From NCBI GenBank assembly GCA_037903475.1, contig JBAJFG010000273.1, forward strand, positions 1 through 64,000: a DNA stretch of 64,000 nucleotides, read 5' to 3'. Position numbers and translations under genes: made by a program. Under the pieces are notes generated by a model. That model was not told where the DNA came from. It searched no databases and saw nothing but the letters and a program-made list of their open reading frames with translations. Source of the stretch: Ancylostoma caninum (lineage: Eukaryota; Nematoda; Chromadorea; Rhabditida; Ancylostomatidae). The first letter of the stretch is position 1. Each line of letters opens with the position of its first letter. Shown piece by piece: positions 32,721-45,088 of the stretch.

Positions 32721-35700
32721 ATAAACGCGATGTCGCGTCGGAAGCGCCGCATCGCCGTAACTCTGTTCATCGTAATCTATTCGCAGTAAAAGTCACACAT
32801 TCGGAATCGCCGCCCTCTGTTCTATCACACGGGCTATTTCAAATTCAAAAATTACGAGATTTTTTATTTATGGTGACTTCACAGCAGGCTGGCGCTAATG
32901 ACACCCGGATGCTCGTCGAGTCTCGCCTAATTGTATCCTCAGGTACCACCGATTCCCCGCAATACCAGGAATTCTTGTTAAACTGAAGTTTTTACGAAAT
33001 GTTTCCAATACAAGAAAAATGTAGAATTAAGAAGACCTTTTCTGCATATGTGAAATTTAACAAACTTTAGGTATCGAACTTCAAAACTTCGAATCTAACA
33101 CCGTTTTGTTGGAATTCAGTACGAGACTGAAGGCACCAAGAATGTCCATAAATAAATTCCTACGACTACTGAACAATCTACACAGTAAATTCAATTTTCG
33201 TGAAAAACTCACACTTTGTATATTCAACTGAAAAAAATCACAGTTTGGCAACTCAAACTATAAAAATTCCGTTTTTGGCAGATTTTCATTAATTATGATT
33301 CCAGGTAATTTTCAAGTGTTGCGTAATTTTTCTACGTTTCGTAATTCCACGAAGTGCTAATGATTTTCTTCTGAATTTTGAGAATTGTTCATTTTTTGAA
33401 GTTTGAATTCAAAAATTTACTGTTTCATGGGTGTAGCAAATTCAGTTTTCTTTTGTGATCTACTCATGTTCTACCATTTCAATTAAAATATTCCTGCTTC
33501 ACAGAATAAGTATTTCTATTCTCATTAACCTCTACGAGATTCTGCCAGAAATGAAGAATGAGCGAGGAATTTGTTTCGAGCATTCCTTTCCAAATCTAAG
33601 AAAGCGCCTCTTGCATAGCAGTTAACATGTCTTTATCAGTTTCCGCACTTTCTCTTCATTTTGCTTTGGAATCGACTCCAATTACTAGCATCCCCATAAT
33701 CCTCAGATCGTTGCAGGCGTCATGGCGAGGGCTCGCTATCGCGGCCTCTATGATAGTGCTGCGTATCCTGAAGGCTCGCACCGGATAATCGATTGTAGAT
33801 ATGATCCCAGCAAATTTTGTGTTCAACTGCACAATCTATACGAAGTGGTCTGTGAACAAACCTCTATGAGATGATTTTGTGAAACGATTTTCATCAAGAA
33901 TCAATATTCATGCAATTAATTTTTATAACTGCTTTTTTCATTTTCTTTTGAAATGCTTTGATGGTCTACGAAAAAAGTGTGCATATTTGATTTTAATCTC
34001 CGTGTGCGTTTAATTCGAATTTTCCAGATACAATTTGCCTGCTCCTCTCATTTTCTTTTTCATGCTCCACCAATAAATTGAGAACAAAAAAAAACAAATA
34101 ATTCAAAATTAGAAGAATAGAGAAAAGATAACTCCTTATTCACTGAAAATCAGACGAGTTCACTTTTCTACCGTTCATTGAAAGTACATACTTCGAGAGG
34201 AAATGAAAAAAAATTATGGCGCCAGAGACAGAAACAAATTGTCAAATTTGTTGAAAATTTCAATTTTTTCAATCTCGAGAATAATGCTAGCGCTGAGATT
34301 TTAGAGTGACTATCTAAATGCCTGTTAGTGGCACAAAATTACGCAGCCGAAGTCCACGCTTTCTGCTTGCAATCCCCATGAATACTTTTTTTAGTCATTT
34401 TTTAGCCATGTTGATGATCTTTGTTTTTCCCTGGGGTGAATAACTGCGCATCAAGAGTACTACTGCAAAATGCGCGCTAACATCAAGAATATAATGACGT
34501 TTCTCCTCTATAAGACGAACTGATGTAAGAGAGAACCGAAAATATTTCCAAAAGTATTGCGTTTTGAAATCTAAAAGCAAAGAATGAGGGCAAATCCTTT
34601 GAGAGACATTCTCTTGAGGGGTGGAGTAGAAATAAGAATAAGGAATAAGTATATGCCTGATCACATTCTCGAGTATTGCTCTGATAGCTCATTCTATGTA
34701 GGCTTGAAATCCAGATTTTATGTCTTCATTACTTGATCGCCAAAAACTGGCAACTGGTGCTAAATATGTGGCCGCCACTGTATGTATGCTTGATAATCTA
34801 GTTCGAGAAAGCAAAATCCGGGCGAGCAAATTTTGGCAGAAATAGCAAAATTCGATGAGAATGCTTTTAAAAAATCTACCCAGACCGAACGCAGCATCTC
34901 ACAGCAATGTTAGCTGATGCATTATTTACAGGGTAGGCCAAAAATACGGTAACAAAGAAAATGGCAATCAGAAAAAGAGGTAACATCTGGAAGTATCCTC
35001 CATCTGCTCGGAATAACATCTTGGGACATCAAATGAAGTCGCATGCCTCGGCTCACAAGTATTTGGGCAAAAATTTATTCCCTATTTTAAAGTTCCTTTC
35101 TGGAAATCTCCAACCCCTGGGGGTTTTGGGCAAGCTTATGTCTTAGATAATGTGAAAACCTGCTAACACATTTGACTGAGTTCTATGCAACTGAATAAGT
35201 GACCGCGGCCCCTGCAAAATATTTGCAATTAATCATTTAAGCGAACAGATACGTGTACGATCCTATCCGCATACGGACATGGACCGAAGATGACGTCATT
35301 TCATTGCTATTTCATTCAAAAAGTTACACAACTACAGCACACACTTGAGTGGCAGAAAGAGGTCCAGGTTCTATGCAAAGAACTCACAGCCTTGATACGA
35401 GTTTCTGGCATGACCCACTGAGTAACCTTTCCTCCAAAATGTCACGAAACCTTCTGAAATGGGTCTGATGTTTACCAGTGAGGAGGTCTTGCGCGAGTGG
35501 TAGTGGTAAACACTCACCTTTTATGATGGAAAAATGAGATGCGTTGAGCAGAGCAAATACACTCTGAACAGGTGAGATTATCGCAATTAATTACCTCTAG
35601 TTTTTAAAGTACTTATTCAAGGAGGTCAAATGAAACAAGACGTATTCGATGTCCTAGCAGAGTCTGAATATTTAAAGTTGGTATATGATCCTCTTATATA

Positions 35701-35724
35701 AATCATGGTAGTGCAACAAAATTT
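32721..35724. other. No gene recognised
   Basis: AT-rich intergenic sequence with many stops. I see no exon pattern, TIRs or tandem array that I can support. Confidence 0.45.
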
Positions 35725-37329
35725 TCTAGAGCGCAGACGTAGGGGAACTAGCACGTGATCGCATGCGCTCGCCGTGAGACTCAGTTATAGACTGTGCCTC
35801 GCGAGGATGCGCAGCTGACGGGGCATTCGGCCGATGCTTCGTCATAAGCGCATAGACGTAGTGGAAGTCGGGTGCATTCGGGGTTTCGTGGCGGGACCAG
35901 CGGCCAGCGATCTCGAGCCCTCCAGGCGAGACAGTGTTTACAACGATTTGACGATGCGTAGCAGCAATGTACGGAGCAGAGTCGCCACTCTACTGGAGCT
36001 CTGTTGTTGACATCACTCAACTTTGGAACAGTGGACGATAACCACTTCGAAGAGAAGTGTGCATACCGTGGAGGAGGTATCGAATGATCCACTCGGTGTC
36101 CTCAATTGGGATATGCCCCTTGAGCACCTCTCTTTGAGGTCCCTTGGGGATTATGCAGCTTGAGGATCTGTTTTTAACAAGTACAATCAAATACACAGGA
36201 TGAAGAACGTGTCATCATAAGCTGTTGTGACATTTTCTGGAACCAGTTGTGCAACTCGTGCAGTTGATCAAACTTTCTAAATATTTCCTAACTTTGTTCC
36301 ATCACTTTCGAGATTTGCAAAGAGTGCGGCTGCAGCGATGACGGACAGAGGAGCCGGGGCCCCGTAGTCCAGAAAAGCATCATGATACGTAGGTATCCAC
36401 CGATCGAGAAAGAGTCCACCGTGGCCCAATACTGGGACAACGGCAGGATACGGGTCCATAGATGGAGAAAGGGTTCGCCGTGGCCCAACACTGGGAAAAC
36501 GGCAGGTTACGGATCCATCGATGGAGGAGGGGTCCGCCGTGGCTCAATAGCGGGGGAAACGTAGGATACGGGTCCATCGATGGAAATTGGGTCCGCAGGG
36601 GCCCTTTCTTGGGTAAATGCCAGGGAACGAGTCCACGGATGGGGATTGGGTCTTCTCTAGCCCAATACTAGAGAAAGCGCCAGGATACGGGTCCATGAAT
36701 GGAGACTGGTCCGCAAGAGGCCGATTAATGGGCAAAGCGCCGGGATACCAGTCCCACCGATAAATCGGGCATGCGCTAGCCCAGGAGAGGGAAGAACTCC
36801 AGGATATATGTAGATCCACAAATGGAGGATATGTCTGCCCTGGCCTAACAGTGGGATAAGCGCTAGGATACGGTTGCACTGATGGAGAATGGTTCCGCCG
36901 TGGCTCAATAGTGAGGAAAACGCCAAGATGCACGTCTGCCGGTGAAGTACGGGCACGCTGCACACTCATTCGTGTCTCAGTCGACCATCTCTTGGCTGTT
37001 CATAACGGGTCCATAGGCATGTAAGAAATGAGACAAAAAAGAGTAGGTATTATCAGTGCATCGGAAATCAGCTTTACATGTAGGTGCGAGATGGATTAGG
37101 AATTTCCAAGCAAGGCTAGGATGGCGAGAAGATTCGAAGCCCGACGTTGGCGAGGCGGCTACACCCGTAGAGTATACGCAACTCATAAGGAGAATTCCGT
37201 ATTTGAGCTCAGCTAATGATTAGTTTTGCTTTTTTGCTGATTTTTTAAGCATTTCACACGTGTGAAGCTTTTGCACATGCCTGAAGTGGCTGCCCCACCC
37301 CACTTTCTAGCGTCCCGAAGGGGCGCTAG
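35725..37329 (+). mobile_element. Helitron-like element D (old, diverged copy)
   Basis: The 3' end is the family hairpin and CTAG at 37326-37329, next to a T. The 5' end is diverged. TCTAGAGCGCAGACGTAGGG at 35725 aligns loosely with the family start, and homology becomes clear through phrases such as AGTGTTTAC and AGCAATGTACGGAGCAG. Its 60-bp array (about 36380-36960) is fully degenerate. Element C begins at the very next base. The 5' boundary is uncertain. Confidence 0.55.
36380..36960 (+). repeat. Degenerate 60-bp minisatellite array in element D
   Basis: About ten units still recognisable by the AGGATACGGGTCCA and GATGGAGAAxGG phrases, each differing strongly from the next. This array is much older than those in elements A, B and C. 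Confidence 0.7.
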
Positions 37330-39092
37330 TCTATTAAACAAAGCGCCGTAAGGGGGCTAGAGCGGTTAGAGATACGGGGCGGCACTCATAGACACCGCAA
37401 TCTTGAGGCGCAGATTGTGTGGCGAAATGGCCGATTTCCATGGACGCAGACACGTTCGCTTCGGGACCCGAAATTACGTCACTGCTGGCTCTCCCGCATG
37501 CACGGGATGGTGATTTCATCACCTTCGCTGGCGGTCTCGCCGCATAGGAGTGAGGGAGTGTTTACGAGCTTTCAGGCTGCACAATGCACGCAGCAGGAAA
37601 ACCAGCCTTTCACTGTTGCAACGCTGTGTGCACCAGCAGGAGGAAATGGACCGGTGCTATGAGAGCTGCCGCGTCTCGGAAGCTTCCGAGAGGCTGGACC
37701 TACACGGTCGCCTCATCTGGTGGATGCTTTTGCCGCATCCCCTGTTGAATTCTCGCGGCGATTGTGTAGTCACGACATCCGTTCGGTTCGAGAAAGGGCC
37801 CGCCGTGGCCCAGTGCTGTGGGGAAAGCCATGACGTGGGTCCAGCTTTGTGGAGAAAAGGCCCGCAGGGGCCCAATGTTGCGGGGGACGCCAGGATACGG
37901 GTCCAAAGATGGAGAAAGGGCCCGCCGTGGCCCAGTGCTGTGGGGAAAGCCATGAGGTGGGTCCAGCTATGGAGAAAAGGCCCGCTAGGGCCCAATGGAG
38001 CGGGGGACGCCAAGATACGGGTCCACCGATGGAGAAAAGGCCCGCCTGGCCCAGTGGTGCGAGAAACTCCATGACATGGGTCCACCGATGGAGAAAGGGC
38101 CCGCCGTGGCCCAGTGCTGTGGGGAACGCCAGACACGGGTCCACCGATGGAGAAAGGGCCCGCCGTGCCCAGTGCTGTGGGGAACGCCAGACACGGGTCC
38201 ACCGATGAAGAAAGGGCCCACCTGGCCCAGTGCCGTGGGGAACTCAATGACACGGGTCCAGCGATGAGAAAGGGCCCGCCGTGGCCCAGTGCTGTGGGGA
38301 ACGCCATGACGTGGGTCCAGCTATGGAGAGAAGGCCCGCGAGGGCCCAATGGTGCGGGGGACACCAGGATACGGGTCCACCGATGGAGAAAGGGCCGACC
38401 GTGGCCCAGTGGTGTGGGGGACGCCAGGATACGGGTTCACTTTAGTGTTGAGAATGACAGGATGCGAACCCGCCCCTGGAGAACGGATCCGGCTTGCCCT
38501 AACTGTGAGGAAGGCGCCAGAATGCGGGCGCTCTGATGGAGGAAGGGCCCGCCGTGGCCCAGTAGTATGGATAACACCAGGATACGGGTCCGCCAACATA
38601 GGATTGGTCCGCTGTGACTCAGTAAAGTGGAGAATACCAGGATACGGTTCAGGCCTAATGTGTGAAGATGGCGCCAGAATACGGGTCCACCGATGGAGGA
38701 AAGTCCGCTGCGGCCCAGTAGTGTGGAAAACACTCGGATACAATTTCGCTTTGTCCAATAATGTGGGGTACGGCAGGATACAGTTCCGCCGATGGAGAAC
38801 GCGTCTGCGTTGGCCCGATAGTGAGGAATACGCACGAATACGCCATACGATGGGGAACGAACTTCTCATTCGCATACTCAACTCATAAGAAGGACTTCAT
38901 GTTTGGGCCCATTGGAAGATTTGTTCTGCTTCTCTTATATGTAACTTATAAGAAGGTTTTTGAATTTGAGCTCAGTTAATGATTAATTTTGCTTATTTGC
39001 TAATTTTCTAAGCATTTTGCACGTGTGGAGCTTTTGCACATGCCTCAAGTGGCTGCCCCACCCCACTTTCTAGCGTCCCTAAGGGGCGCTAG
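37330..39092 (+). mobile_element. Helitron-like element C, fused head-to-tail to D
   Basis: It begins TCTATTAAACAAAGCGCCG at 37330, immediately after the CTAG of element D. It ends at 39092 with CTAGCGtCCCtaaGGGgCGCTAG followed by T. The 5' 460 bp nearly match element B. The tail is composite: a B-type stretch (AGAAGGACTTCATGTTTGGG, 38889 onward) followed by a complete D-type tail (TTTGAGCTCAGTTAATGATT onward). It encodes no protein. Confidence 0.7.
37790..38440 (+). repeat. 60-bp minisatellite array in element C
   Basis: About ten to eleven good units containing GGGCCCGCCGTGGCCCAGTG, with a variant subtype bearing GTGGGTCCAGCTATGG that alternates with the standard one. Diverged units extend to about 38860. 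Confidence 0.85.
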
Positions 39093-40040
39093 TTAAAATA
39101 AAACGTGATTAAAAACATGATTAAAATAAACTTTCCGAGCGAAACTACTTATGTGTTCGTACATGTGTACGTAGATCCCTTGATAGCACTACATCTGAAC
39201 ATATGAAGGGAAAGATGTTTTTTGATGTTCCCCTGTTCAAAATATGTGCCACATGTATTGGTAGAGGATTCAAAGAACGTTTGCTTCAGAATGTTGCTGA
39301 GCTTCTCAGAGAAGATTTATCTATTTATTTATTCATTTATTTGTTTATTTATTTATTTACACCTCAGAGATGTATCAATTGAACAACAGAGTAGGCGTGG
39401 CAGGGAAAAAACAGCAACATAAAAAAGTTTAAAAAAACGTTTGAAAAAACAGTGTCGTCCGTAGTTGGGGTAGAAAGAAATAACTGAAGAATAGGCTTGT
39501 AAGATTGTTTCTCCTTCAGTCATACCACGGTAAGTGGCTCTTTTGCCTCGAATTTTGCGAAGGAATATCACCGTGTTAGGCACGGAGCAAGCACTGGTGG
39601 AAAATCTCCTTACTTCGCTTCTAGGAGTACCAATATTCTTCTTCGCAGGAGTACCAATACTCTCAATGATTGACAAACGCTGAACAATGGTGACGCTAAG
39701 CGCCTACATGGAGAGTGCTCCTGTTAGTCATATGCTGCACAAATGGATCTGATGATAACAGTCATATGAGCCTTTTTAGCTGCTATTCAACCTAGTCCTT
39801 GCAAAACCTTGTCGATCACTCCCAAAACGTGCTATAGTGACCAACTAGTATTCCCATGCAGACATTTTTACGCATTTTACTCCTCTCCTTTTCCTTTAAA
39901 TCGCAAAAGCCTCATACTTTTAGATAAACGAAACTCATGCAGCTCTATCAAACTTGTCAAAACAAATTTAAGTTAAGCGGGGTCGGTGGGGTCGATTACC
40001 AGTCGAGTGTCTAGCTTGCCCTGCCACACATAGACATAGA
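39093..40040. other. No gene recognised
   Basis: Contains a TTTA-rich run at 39318-39360. No exon or element could be supported. Confidence 0.4.
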
Positions 40041-40150
40041 GGGAACTCCAAACAGCCAGATGAATTCACTGATAATGCTTTGATGATACTATCTGATACA
40101 CTCTACCAAGACTGCTGCGGCATACACCTGGCTGGCTGTTTGGAGTTCCC
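40041..40150. mobile_element. 110-bp MITE with 19-bp perfect TIRs
   Basis: GGGAACTCCAAACAGCCAG at 40041-40059 is exactly complemented at 40132-40150. The ends resemble those of the hairpin at 61996-62146 (both carry GAACTCCAAAC). The target duplication is unclear. Confidence 0.75.
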
Positions 40151-40441
40151 TGTACATATAACGGTGAAACCGGTCGCGTACTTAAGCTACATTTATCCTG
40201 CATTGGAGCGCGATCCGGTCGGATGTAAAACATACATATCGATCTTTATCCGACAAGGATCAATACGTATCTTTTATTGTGAGACTGGATCGGACTCCGA
40301 TGTCCTGCAAATGTAGCTATAGTGTCTGCATAAATGAATATGTATTTGGCGAGTAGAAGACGAAGGAGCTTAACAACTCCCTTGGGAAAACAGAAAAGAA
40401 GACCACAACGGAACTGATTTCTTTATAAGGTGCATTGTCTT

Positions 40442-42183
40442 CAGGGTCAAGCGTCCGATGGGAATTTCCCATGAGAGGGTCGCATGCAAGGGGACTGGGA
40501 AGGTGGGGTCGTGTTGGAAGGGTAGTGGTGGGGAAAGCAGAGAGGTGGCTTGGTCAATGAGTGTAATGTAAAAGCTATGATTCATTTATGACACTATAAC
40601 AAGTGATGGTCCGCACTTGCCAGCAAGAACGATCACGTCATTAGGTGTCAAAACATTATTCAGCGTTGCTATTTGCGCACCCATGGGTTCGACTCCCAGC
40701 GCCTCCGAGAAATTTTTGCACGAGTCGGAACCACTCAAGAATCTAGTGTGAAGTAGAAAGGGAGGAAACATGTGAAAATGAAATGTGAAAAGCGAAATCG
40801 ATCGATCTCACAAGCGAGAATTTGCCTGCGGGGCCCGTCAGTTCGACTAAAAGTAGGGTAAAACTTCCCTGACTCCAAATCATCAAACGCCTCTCACTAC
40901 GTTGATAGGGCATGATGAGCTCTATCTTAACCCACAGTTTCAATTTTCTAGGCCTTCACAGGTTTTTGAAAGCTAGATGGGAAATCAACGGGAAATTCGA
41001 CGAATTTCCCAACGATGGGGCGTGTGTGGCGCAGTGGTAAGAGGCTCGCTGCGCACGCACACGATCGATGGTTCGATCCCGCCCGAGGCCAACCAAGCCT
41101 TCCATCCCTCCGGGGTCGGTAAATTGGTACCAGAGGAGTCTGGGAGGATGAAGCACTGACTTGGTACATCGGGTGTCCCCCGCAAGTCATTGTACAGGGC
41201 ACATACGCATTCAACGCCTCTACGATGCTCAGATGAAGTCGGATGCGTGGCGCATCCCTCGTGACGGGATACATTAACGCCAACCACTTTATCCTTTTAT
41301 CCCAACGATTTCCTATCCAAATTGAGGAAAGAAGTACAAACTTCGTGGACCCAGATTCTGTAAACCAATGAGGAATTTCATCCTCTACAGCTCATGGGAG
41401 AAAAGTTTTTTTGAGTGCCTCTTCAGTGACTTCTCGGACAAATCTACTCCATTTTCACCATCTCTTCAGGTTGCGAGGTTTGCGCTTCTTCAACTTCTGT
41501 ACAGAGAATTTGCCTACTATCGGAACAATGCTACCTTGACGGATTAGAGCTCCAAGCAGTCATTCCTTACCCCGTTAGCTCCCAAAAAACTTTAGAAAAT
41601 TGAAACTCTGAGAAAAGATAGAGATCTTCCTCTATGGACAAGTTGAAAAGTACCTGTTGATTTCGTACCAGAGAACTTCAGTACGAGATCTAAATCACCC
41701 TGGTTTTTTCACGAACTGGCGGGCCATGCAGGCGAATCCTCGCGTATGTAATCTATCGATTTCGCTTCCCTCACTTCATTTTCAAATCTTTCCATCCACT
41801 AGATTCTAAAGCGGTTCCGACCCGTGCAAAAATTTCTTGGAGGCGCAGGAAATCGAACACGTGGGAGCGAATATGCCAGAGCTAAAACCGATTTCTCGCA
41901 TGCGCTTCCGATCAGTCCTGTTTTGACACGTGATGACGTGATCGTTCTTGCTGGGAGTCTGGTCTGATCGGGTAAGAAAGGATGCATATCAACTTCCAGG
42001 TTGTTTTAGTTTTAGCTTTGTGCTTCTAATGCGTTTCTTTTATTTTCTCCTTTGAAACTGTTCAATGTACAGAGAAAACATGCGGGAGCAGAGGAGGGGG
42101 GGGGGGGGTTGGTGAAAAGATGGTGATCGGACGAGGGAGTAGAGGGGGTCGTTTTTTTTTTTTCATCGTCATACCTCACCCTG
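40442..42183. mobile_element. Foldback hAT-like element (copy 2), carrying a SINE
   Basis: It starts CAGGGTCAAGCGTCCGATGG and ends with CTCACCCTG. The inverted arms are homologous to those of copy 1 at 14698-16286. The flanks ATTGTCTT (40434-40441) and ATTATCTT (42184-42191) match at seven of eight bases, the same degree of decay as copy 1. A tRNA-derived SINE sits in the centre, close to the palindrome axis. Each arm carries GGGTTCGACTCCC- or CGATTCC-like tRNA-3'-half remnants. Non-coding. Confidence 0.75.
41017..41299 (+). mobile_element. tRNA-derived SINE with 10-bp target duplication
   Basis: The 5' part is tRNA-like: a pol III A box, TGGCGCAGTGGTAAGAGG (41027-41044), and a B box, GGTTCGATCCC (41070-41080), 25 bases apart. 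A body with no tRNA similarity follows, and it ends ACTTTATCCTTTTA. An exact 10-bp duplication, TCCCAACGAT, flanks it at 41007-41016 and 41300-41309. It would be transcribed by pol III and mobilised by a LINE; the partner LINE is not identified here. Confidence 0.88.
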
Positions 42184-42327
42184 ATTATCTTGGTGATCAA
42201 AATTGAAATCTAGACTAGGAAAGCTCTTGAAGCATTATGGATTCTCGTACGCATCCCCAGGTTGAACAACAGAAATGGATAGATGTCTATAACGAGGAAT
42301 CTAATGCCGTTTCTTCCATAATGTGAG

Positions 42328-42591
42328 CTATGAAATCATCACGGTACTTGCACACGTTTCACAAGACCAATACTGCCCCACAAAGTACTCATTCGCCAGA
42401 CGATCAGCTACTGTTGTGGTGGCATTCTGCTCCCCTATATCTTTGGAACACGTGGTGGGTTCTTCCGTCGACAGGACGCTTGGTGCTGTCTTGGTTGAAT
42501 GAACGAGTGGGTGAACTTGAACCACCTTCAGGCGTACGAAAATGAAATTGAGTGGGAACGTTAGGATGAATAAATGTGTCCTTATTAACAA
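42328..42591 (-). CDS. Hypothetical 87-residue secreted-type open frame
   Basis: An uninterrupted frame opens with a hydrophobic, signal-peptide-like stretch (LFILTFPLNFIF), continues with a Ser/Thr-rich segment and ends near YWSCETCAS. No family is recognised, and no repeat explains it. It could equally be the last exon of a larger gene (possible acceptor CCTGAAG near 42530) or chance. Confidence 0.2.
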   Translation of the reverse strand: MLIRTHLFILTFPLNFIFVRLKVVQVHPLVHSTKTAPSVLSTEEPTTCSKDIGEQNATTTVADRLANEYFVGQYWSCETCASTVMIS

Positions 42592-43539
42592 CCTGTGTGC
42601 CGCAGAAGGGTTATAAACATTCTAATGAACGTTTAAATTATCATCTTTTGTAAATGTGCAAAATGTAGGAAGGACCGCAGCAGGATGGATTTGTGTTGAG
42701 AATGGTTCGGAAGGACCGCGGCAGAAAATCGGAGAAACCGCAACAGAATACAGGAGAGGAAATGAGCGCTATCATATCCTTGTTATATATGAACAGAGCT
42801 CGGTTTTGTTGCGAGCGACGAAATTCAGTGCTCTCTAAGACTTTCAAAATTCGCTCCCATCTAGTAAGCATACATGTATAATTGTTTGAACCCGCTGTTA
42901 TGTGTCACTCACAGCGGATAGTTCCGATAGTTCACTTCACGACCTCAATACTATGTACATACATATTATTGAAGCAACATGAAGGAGTTTGAATGTTCGA
43001 ATACATGTGAATGTTATGGAACTATTGAATTGTTCTTTCAATAGCTGAGTAACGCTCTGAAAAAATATTATTTTCTGCCTTCACTCCTAACAAACATGCC
43101 AAGACCAGAAGTGTTAAAATATTCTGCTGGAAGAGAAATAAACGCTGAAGAAGCGTTTGCAAGCGAAGCTGAACGGGATGATAGTTCTGTCTTTGCATGT
43201 ACCACAATTTTGATCGATTTGGTTCCACTATTCGTTGGAATGTATGAATACATGAAAATACTATGATTTCGCAAAACTCGAAAGTTTGGAATAGCAGAAT
43301 AAAGAGTGGTTCAAAAGATTCTGTATCCAAAAAAGCGCAAATAACTGCTCCTCCGTCAGCTAGTAAAAGCAATTCACTCACCGTGCTAAAATGTCTGTAT
43401 GGCAACTTGAGATCTTTTCCAAGGAATGCTCTGTATATTGATGCATTATCAGGACCTATGTATGATGTATAGTTGATTGCAGAGAGATGGCTGGAGAGTT
43501 ACCATTTCGTTTCTATGCTCGCTAGCTGGCTCTCAGTCA
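42592..43539. other. No confident gene
   Basis: There is a 127-codon open frame on the minus strand (43022-43405) with hydrophobic stretches but no recognised domain. Around 42660-42750 there are CGCAGCAGGA- and CCGCAACAGAATA-like motifs related to the TIR repeats of the element at 50324-51786. Confidence 0.35.
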
Positions 43540-44530
43540 GGTGGTGGTGTGGCAGCCAGGTTACGCGTATTTATCGGGGATCATGTGGATGGAGTCTTTT
43601 GAATCTACGTCTTCCGTGGAGAAATATGAAATGTTTATTGCTATCCTAAACCATGCGCTTGATATGTTTATTCCGTGGGTATTAACAATTCCATCTAGAC
43701 TAAACTTGCCACCTTACCTCAGAGACATGTTGGAGAAAAAGGATCGTTTGTACAGGCTTGCGAAGGCCAATGGTGATTGAGAAGCTTACCATAGATTCAC
43801 AAAACGGTTCACAAAGAAATTAAGCTCCTATGATAGCGCAATAGAGAAGAAAGTCCCCAAATCTGGTAGGAAGCATGATTTTCTGAGGTTTCTGAAATTT
43901 AAGCTATCTGAAATGACGCATTATGGCAGTTTAAGCTGTGGTGGAGAAATGGCAATGACTGATACTCAAAAAGCAAAGGTATATTCTGATGAGTTGTGCA
44001 ATGTGTTCTCAACTGATGACGGACTCGTTCCATCAATAGACTTCGATGTAAAACAGCCAATGACTGATTTTCCGTTTTTCTCATCGGTTGCACTCTACGA
44101 ACAGTTGACGAAATGACCACGTTCTCACGCCCTAACTCCTGACAGGATACCTTTTCACTTCATAAGGAACATAGCTGTATCTATCGCCGATCCATTGGCC
44201 TATATATTTAATCAACCATTGATGTACTCAGAAGTACCTCGTCGTAGGGAACATTCGTATGTCACGCCCGTCCTCAAGAAAGAGCCTTCATCTGACACGA
44301 TGAATTACAGACCAGTTAGTATCACTTCGGTGTTTTGCAGGATTTTTGAAAATAGTATTGAAAAGCATATTCGACATCACCTACTTGTTAATGGAATTAT
44401 TCCCCGTAATCAACATGGCTTTGTGGAGGGTAGATCAGCAGGGACAAATCTTTTGGAATGCATTGACGACTGGACTAGCGTACTGGATAATTGCGGGAGT
44501 TGCGATGTAATCGATTTTGATTTTGTCAAA

Positions 44531-45088
44531 GTCCATGCCATACAGGGAGAGTCAATCACGATCGCTACTCCCGCAGCCTGGAGCGCCGTAGTACGCGCGC
44601 AGCGCTAGCGAGGCAGCACTCGAAATCCACAGCATCCAGCAGCGCCATGTAGGTGGTGCCACGCTGCAGGCCGCAGGAGTACCAATCGTGATTGACGCTT
44701 CCTGCACTACACAGCGACACCGTCGCGGTGAAGGAAATGAATGGACATGATGAGAACAAAATGCTACGAGTTCTCATATCTTATCACACAGTTTACGATG
44801 AATACCGTGGTGGCATAGGAGCCACTGTGAGAGAACCTCCGGTGTGGTGAGTGCTCGCGACAGCCTCGCTGTGTAGTATTGGCCTAAGGCCCAAGGCATA
44901 CTACACAGCGACGCTGTCGCTGCGACCTTTCACCACCACAAGTTTTCTCAGAATTGCTCCTATGCCAGCACGCTATTCCACGCAAACAGTGTAATAAGAT
45001 ATGAGAATTTGTAACACTTTGTTCTCATCATTTCCACTAATTTCCTTCACCGTGACGGCGTCGCTGTGAAGTATGCCATGAGCCTAAG
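44531..45088. mobile_element. 558-bp palindromic element inserted in the LINE reverse transcriptase
   Basis: The LINE frame reads GATTTTGTCAAA up to 44530 and resumes GCTTTCGAGAGA at 45089 (DFVK then AFERV), so the insertion is bounded to the base. The two halves are inverted, with the axis near 44885-44892 (GGCCTAAGGCC). Matching arm blocks include GATGAGAACAAA, TCTCATATCTTAT and ACACAGCGAC. The termini carry CATGCCATAC and GTATGCCATGAG. No clear target duplication. Non-coding. Confidence 0.85.
44551..44696. mobile_element. 146-bp MITE nested in the palindromic element
   Basis: Its TIRs begin GTCAATCACGAT and extend about 34 bp with a few mismatches (left 44551-44584, right 44663-44696). 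It interrupts the left arm of the larger palindrome, which lacks it on the right arm. This shows that it came later. Confidence 0.85.

Noticed and set aside
41027..41090. A functional tRNA gene
   Set aside because: A and B boxes are present, but the sequence does not close a cloverleaf acceptor stem and continues into a SINE body with target duplications.
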